DNA of 6,107 bases from Ruminococcaceae bacterium UBA3710 (GTDB lineage: Bacteria > Bacillota > Clostridia > Oscillospirales > Acutalibacteraceae), in the NCBI GenBank assembly GCA_002371985.1, contig DFHZ01000169.1:1-6107 (forward strand), given 5' to 3'. How positions within the stretch are numbered: position 1 is the stretch's first letter; every line of letters starts with the position of its first letter. Of the stretch, positions 5,325 to 6,107 are shown piece by piece. Position numbers and translations under genes: made by a program. Under the pieces are notes generated by a model, which saw only the letters and a list, made by a program, of their open reading frames with translations, was not told the origin of the DNA and did not search any database.

Positions 5325-5381
5325 AAAAAAGAACAAATTTTGTAATGTGCAAATTGCATGCTACAAGGTTTGTTCTTTTTT
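5325..5381. terminator. Strong, possibly bidirectional terminator hairpin upstream of the sigma-like gene
   Basis: Bases 5325-5344 pair with 5362-5381 in a continuous 20-bp stem with two G-T wobbles, and the apex extends further (5346-5350 with 5356-5360). The outer part is a run of A on the left arm and a run of T on the right arm (GTTCTTTTTT), so either strand yields a hairpin followed by U. For plus-strand transcripts this would end synthesis about 70 nt before the first start codon of the next gene. Confidence 0.65.
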
Positions 5382-5411
5382 ATTTGCCAATACGGTGTAG
5401 ATCTCCAACAA

Positions 5412-5445
5412 TCCGGCTTTTGAATTAGATTTTAAAAGCCGGAGG
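5412..5445 (+). promoter_or_regulatory. Hairpin covering the ribosome binding site of the sigma-like gene
   Basis: TCCGGCTTTT (5412-5421) and AAAAGCCGGA (5434-5443) form a perfect 10-bp stem with a 12-nt loop. The 3' arm contains the first three bases of GGAGG (5441-5445), which serves ATG 5452 at 6-nt spacing. Folding would reduce initiation at that start, but not at the second start at 5485, which has its own GGAGG (5473-5477). A binding ligand or protein is not evident. Confidence 0.5.
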
Positions 5446-5484
5446 AAAACTATGAAAATAATGAAAAGTTTTGGAGGAAACGAC

Positions 5485-5832
5485 ATGAAAAAAAGTTTTG
5501 ATAATTTTTTAAGAGGTCTTTTTGAGCGTAGTTTAACTATTGATAATCAGGATACCGGAGAAAGTATTGATGATACTCAAGTAATAAGTGAATTTAGAAA
5601 AATACTTGATAGAATGTCAATAGAACTTATACATACAACTTTTGACAATGAAAAGCTTTTAGAAACTATGCTTTCACTTTCGAGAATAGAAAGAATTATA
5701 ATAGTTTTTAATATTATATTGGGCATGGAAGTTTCTGAAATAGCATATTTGCTTAATATTACGCTCGATAGTGTTTATACGCAAAAATGCAAGGCGTTAA
5801 AAAAATTAAGGCATAGTATGAATGCGAATTAG
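5485..5832 (+). CDS. Small sigma-70 region-4-like helix-turn-helix protein
   Basis: A 115-residue protein whose C-terminal half (about 62-110) looks like sigma-70 region 4: LSRIERIIIVFNIILGMEV, then SEIAYLLNITLDSVYTQ and KALKKLR, a helix-turn-helix that reads DNA. There is no region 2, so it cannot act as a complete sigma factor alone. Comparable short region-4 proteins are found in mobile elements, such as the Tn916 Orf7 type, where they act as transcription regulators. The N-terminal half (MKKSFDNFLRGLFERS, then an acidic stretch) is not recognised. Two in-frame starts each have a GGAGG: ATG 5485 (spacing 7), chosen here, and ATG 5452 (spacing 6), adding the 11 residues MKIMKSFGGND. The gene ends in tandem TAG stops and stands alone on the plus strand. 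Confidence 0.7.
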   Translation: MKKSFDNFLRGLFERSLTIDNQDTGESIDDTQVISEFRKILDRMSIELIHTTFDNEKLLETMLSLSRIERIIIVFNIILGMEVSEIAYLLNITLDSVYTQKCKALKKLRHSMNAN

Positions 5833-5841
5833 TAGTTGTTA

Positions 5842-5870
5842 TTAATTATCGGATTTATTCCGTTGATTAA
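5842..5870. other. Weak symmetric dyad after the sigma-like gene
   Basis: TTAAT-TAT-CGGA (5842-5853) faces TCCG-TTG-ATTAA (5859-5870) around a 5-nt loop. The two outer arms are separated by a mismatched internal loop. It lies 10 nt behind the stop and may be a weak terminator, though no T-tract follows. Confidence 0.25.
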
Positions 5871-5884
5871 ACTTTGAACCTTGA

Positions 5885-6107
5885 AAATTTAATGGTAGCA
5901 TATTCTTTGAAGACGGAAAGTATAAAATGCACCTTGTAGTAGGCGAGGGTAAAACTCCGCCTAAGTGGGAAGAAGCAGGTTGGACGCAACCGGCACCGCA
6001 ACTTCCGGGACTTCAAATTTTCCTTAACGATGTAGAGAAATTTGCACAGAATGTAATGTGCCAGCATTATATCATTTCCTACGGTGATAATACCGAGATT
6101 ATTAAAA
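5885..6107 (+). pseudogene. 5'-truncated L-fucose isomerase-like gene (COG2407 type), C-terminal part
   Basis: From 5885 the frame reads KFNGSIFFEDGKYKMHLV, then KWEEAGWTQPAPQLPGL, and near the edge QHYIISYGDN, remaining open to the window end (about 74 codons). These blocks resemble the C-terminal region of L-fucose/L-arabinose isomerase-type proteins (COG2407), which are normally several hundred residues long; this is recollection of the family, not a database match. A stop (TGA 5882-5884) lies directly before it in frame. There is no start codon with a ribosome binding site, and no N-terminal half upstream. The only in-frame ATG near the start, 5927, lacks a ribosome binding site. Base composition is more GC-rich than the sigma-like gene before it. 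The best explanation is a gene whose 5' part was removed when the mobile segment arrived. The family name is less certain than the fact of truncation. Confidence 0.6.

Noticed and set aside
5017..5352. Minus-strand 111-codon and 65-codon frames
   Set aside because: They are phenylalanine- and cysteine-rich, have no ribosome binding site and are the complement of an A-rich leader. They are probably noncoding.
5117..5428. Plus-strand 103-codon frame before the sigma-like gene
   Set aside because: It starts at a non-ATG codon with no ribosome binding site and runs through two hairpins including the strong terminator. Its composition is lysine/phenylalanine-rich, as expected from AT-rich noncoding DNA.

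Overview
The window looks like an accessory region of a low-GC Gram-positive bacterium, most likely a gut-type Clostridia (Ruminococcus/Eubacterium/Clostridium-like). Reasons are the AT-rich intergenic DNA, strong GGAGG-type ribosome binding sites, a TnpV gene (named from clostridial transposons of the Tn4451 type) and an IS200-like element. No rRNA, tRNA or CRISPR array is visible.

Left part (1-810, minus strand): mobile DNA. The first 31 bases are the start of an IS200/IS605-type transposase gene running off the left edge. Upstream of it are a long hairpin that buries its ribosome binding site and the small subterminal hairpin of the element end. The insertion lies just behind a terminator-like hairpin that closes a two-gene minus-strand unit: a 56-residue unknown protein followed 2 nt later by TnpV. 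Bases 811-1204 form a divergent intergenic region with a small, possibly decayed, plus-strand reading frame split by one TGA.

Middle part (1205-4618, plus strand): a compact sugar-acid gene cluster. Order: SemiSWEET-like small sugar carrier, alpha/beta hydrolase (esterase type), SGNH/DUF4886-type hydrolase, KDPG aldolase and KDG kinase. The first three are overlapping or 3 nt apart; a 63-nt gap precedes the aldolase; aldolase stop and kinase start share one base. My reading is that esters on a sugar or uronate-type substrate are removed, the product is moved across the membrane, and 2-keto-3-deoxygluconate is phosphorylated and cleaved to pyruvate and glyceraldehyde 3-phosphate. The enzymes making KDG are not in the window. 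The aldolase is short at both ends.

Right part (4619-6107): an AT-rich stretch of about 830 nt with no convincing gene but several strong hairpins, one of them GC-rich (4701-4738). It ends in a possible long structured leader: promoter near 5061-5087, terminator-like 20-bp hairpin at 5325-5381 and SD-burying hairpin at 5412-5443. These lie before a small protein that has only a sigma-70 region-4-like helix-turn-helix. After it, a 5'-truncated gene resembling the C-terminus of COG2407 L-fucose isomerase-type proteins starts abruptly behind a stop and runs off the right edge. This suggests a carbohydrate locus that was cut and rejoined by mobile DNA.
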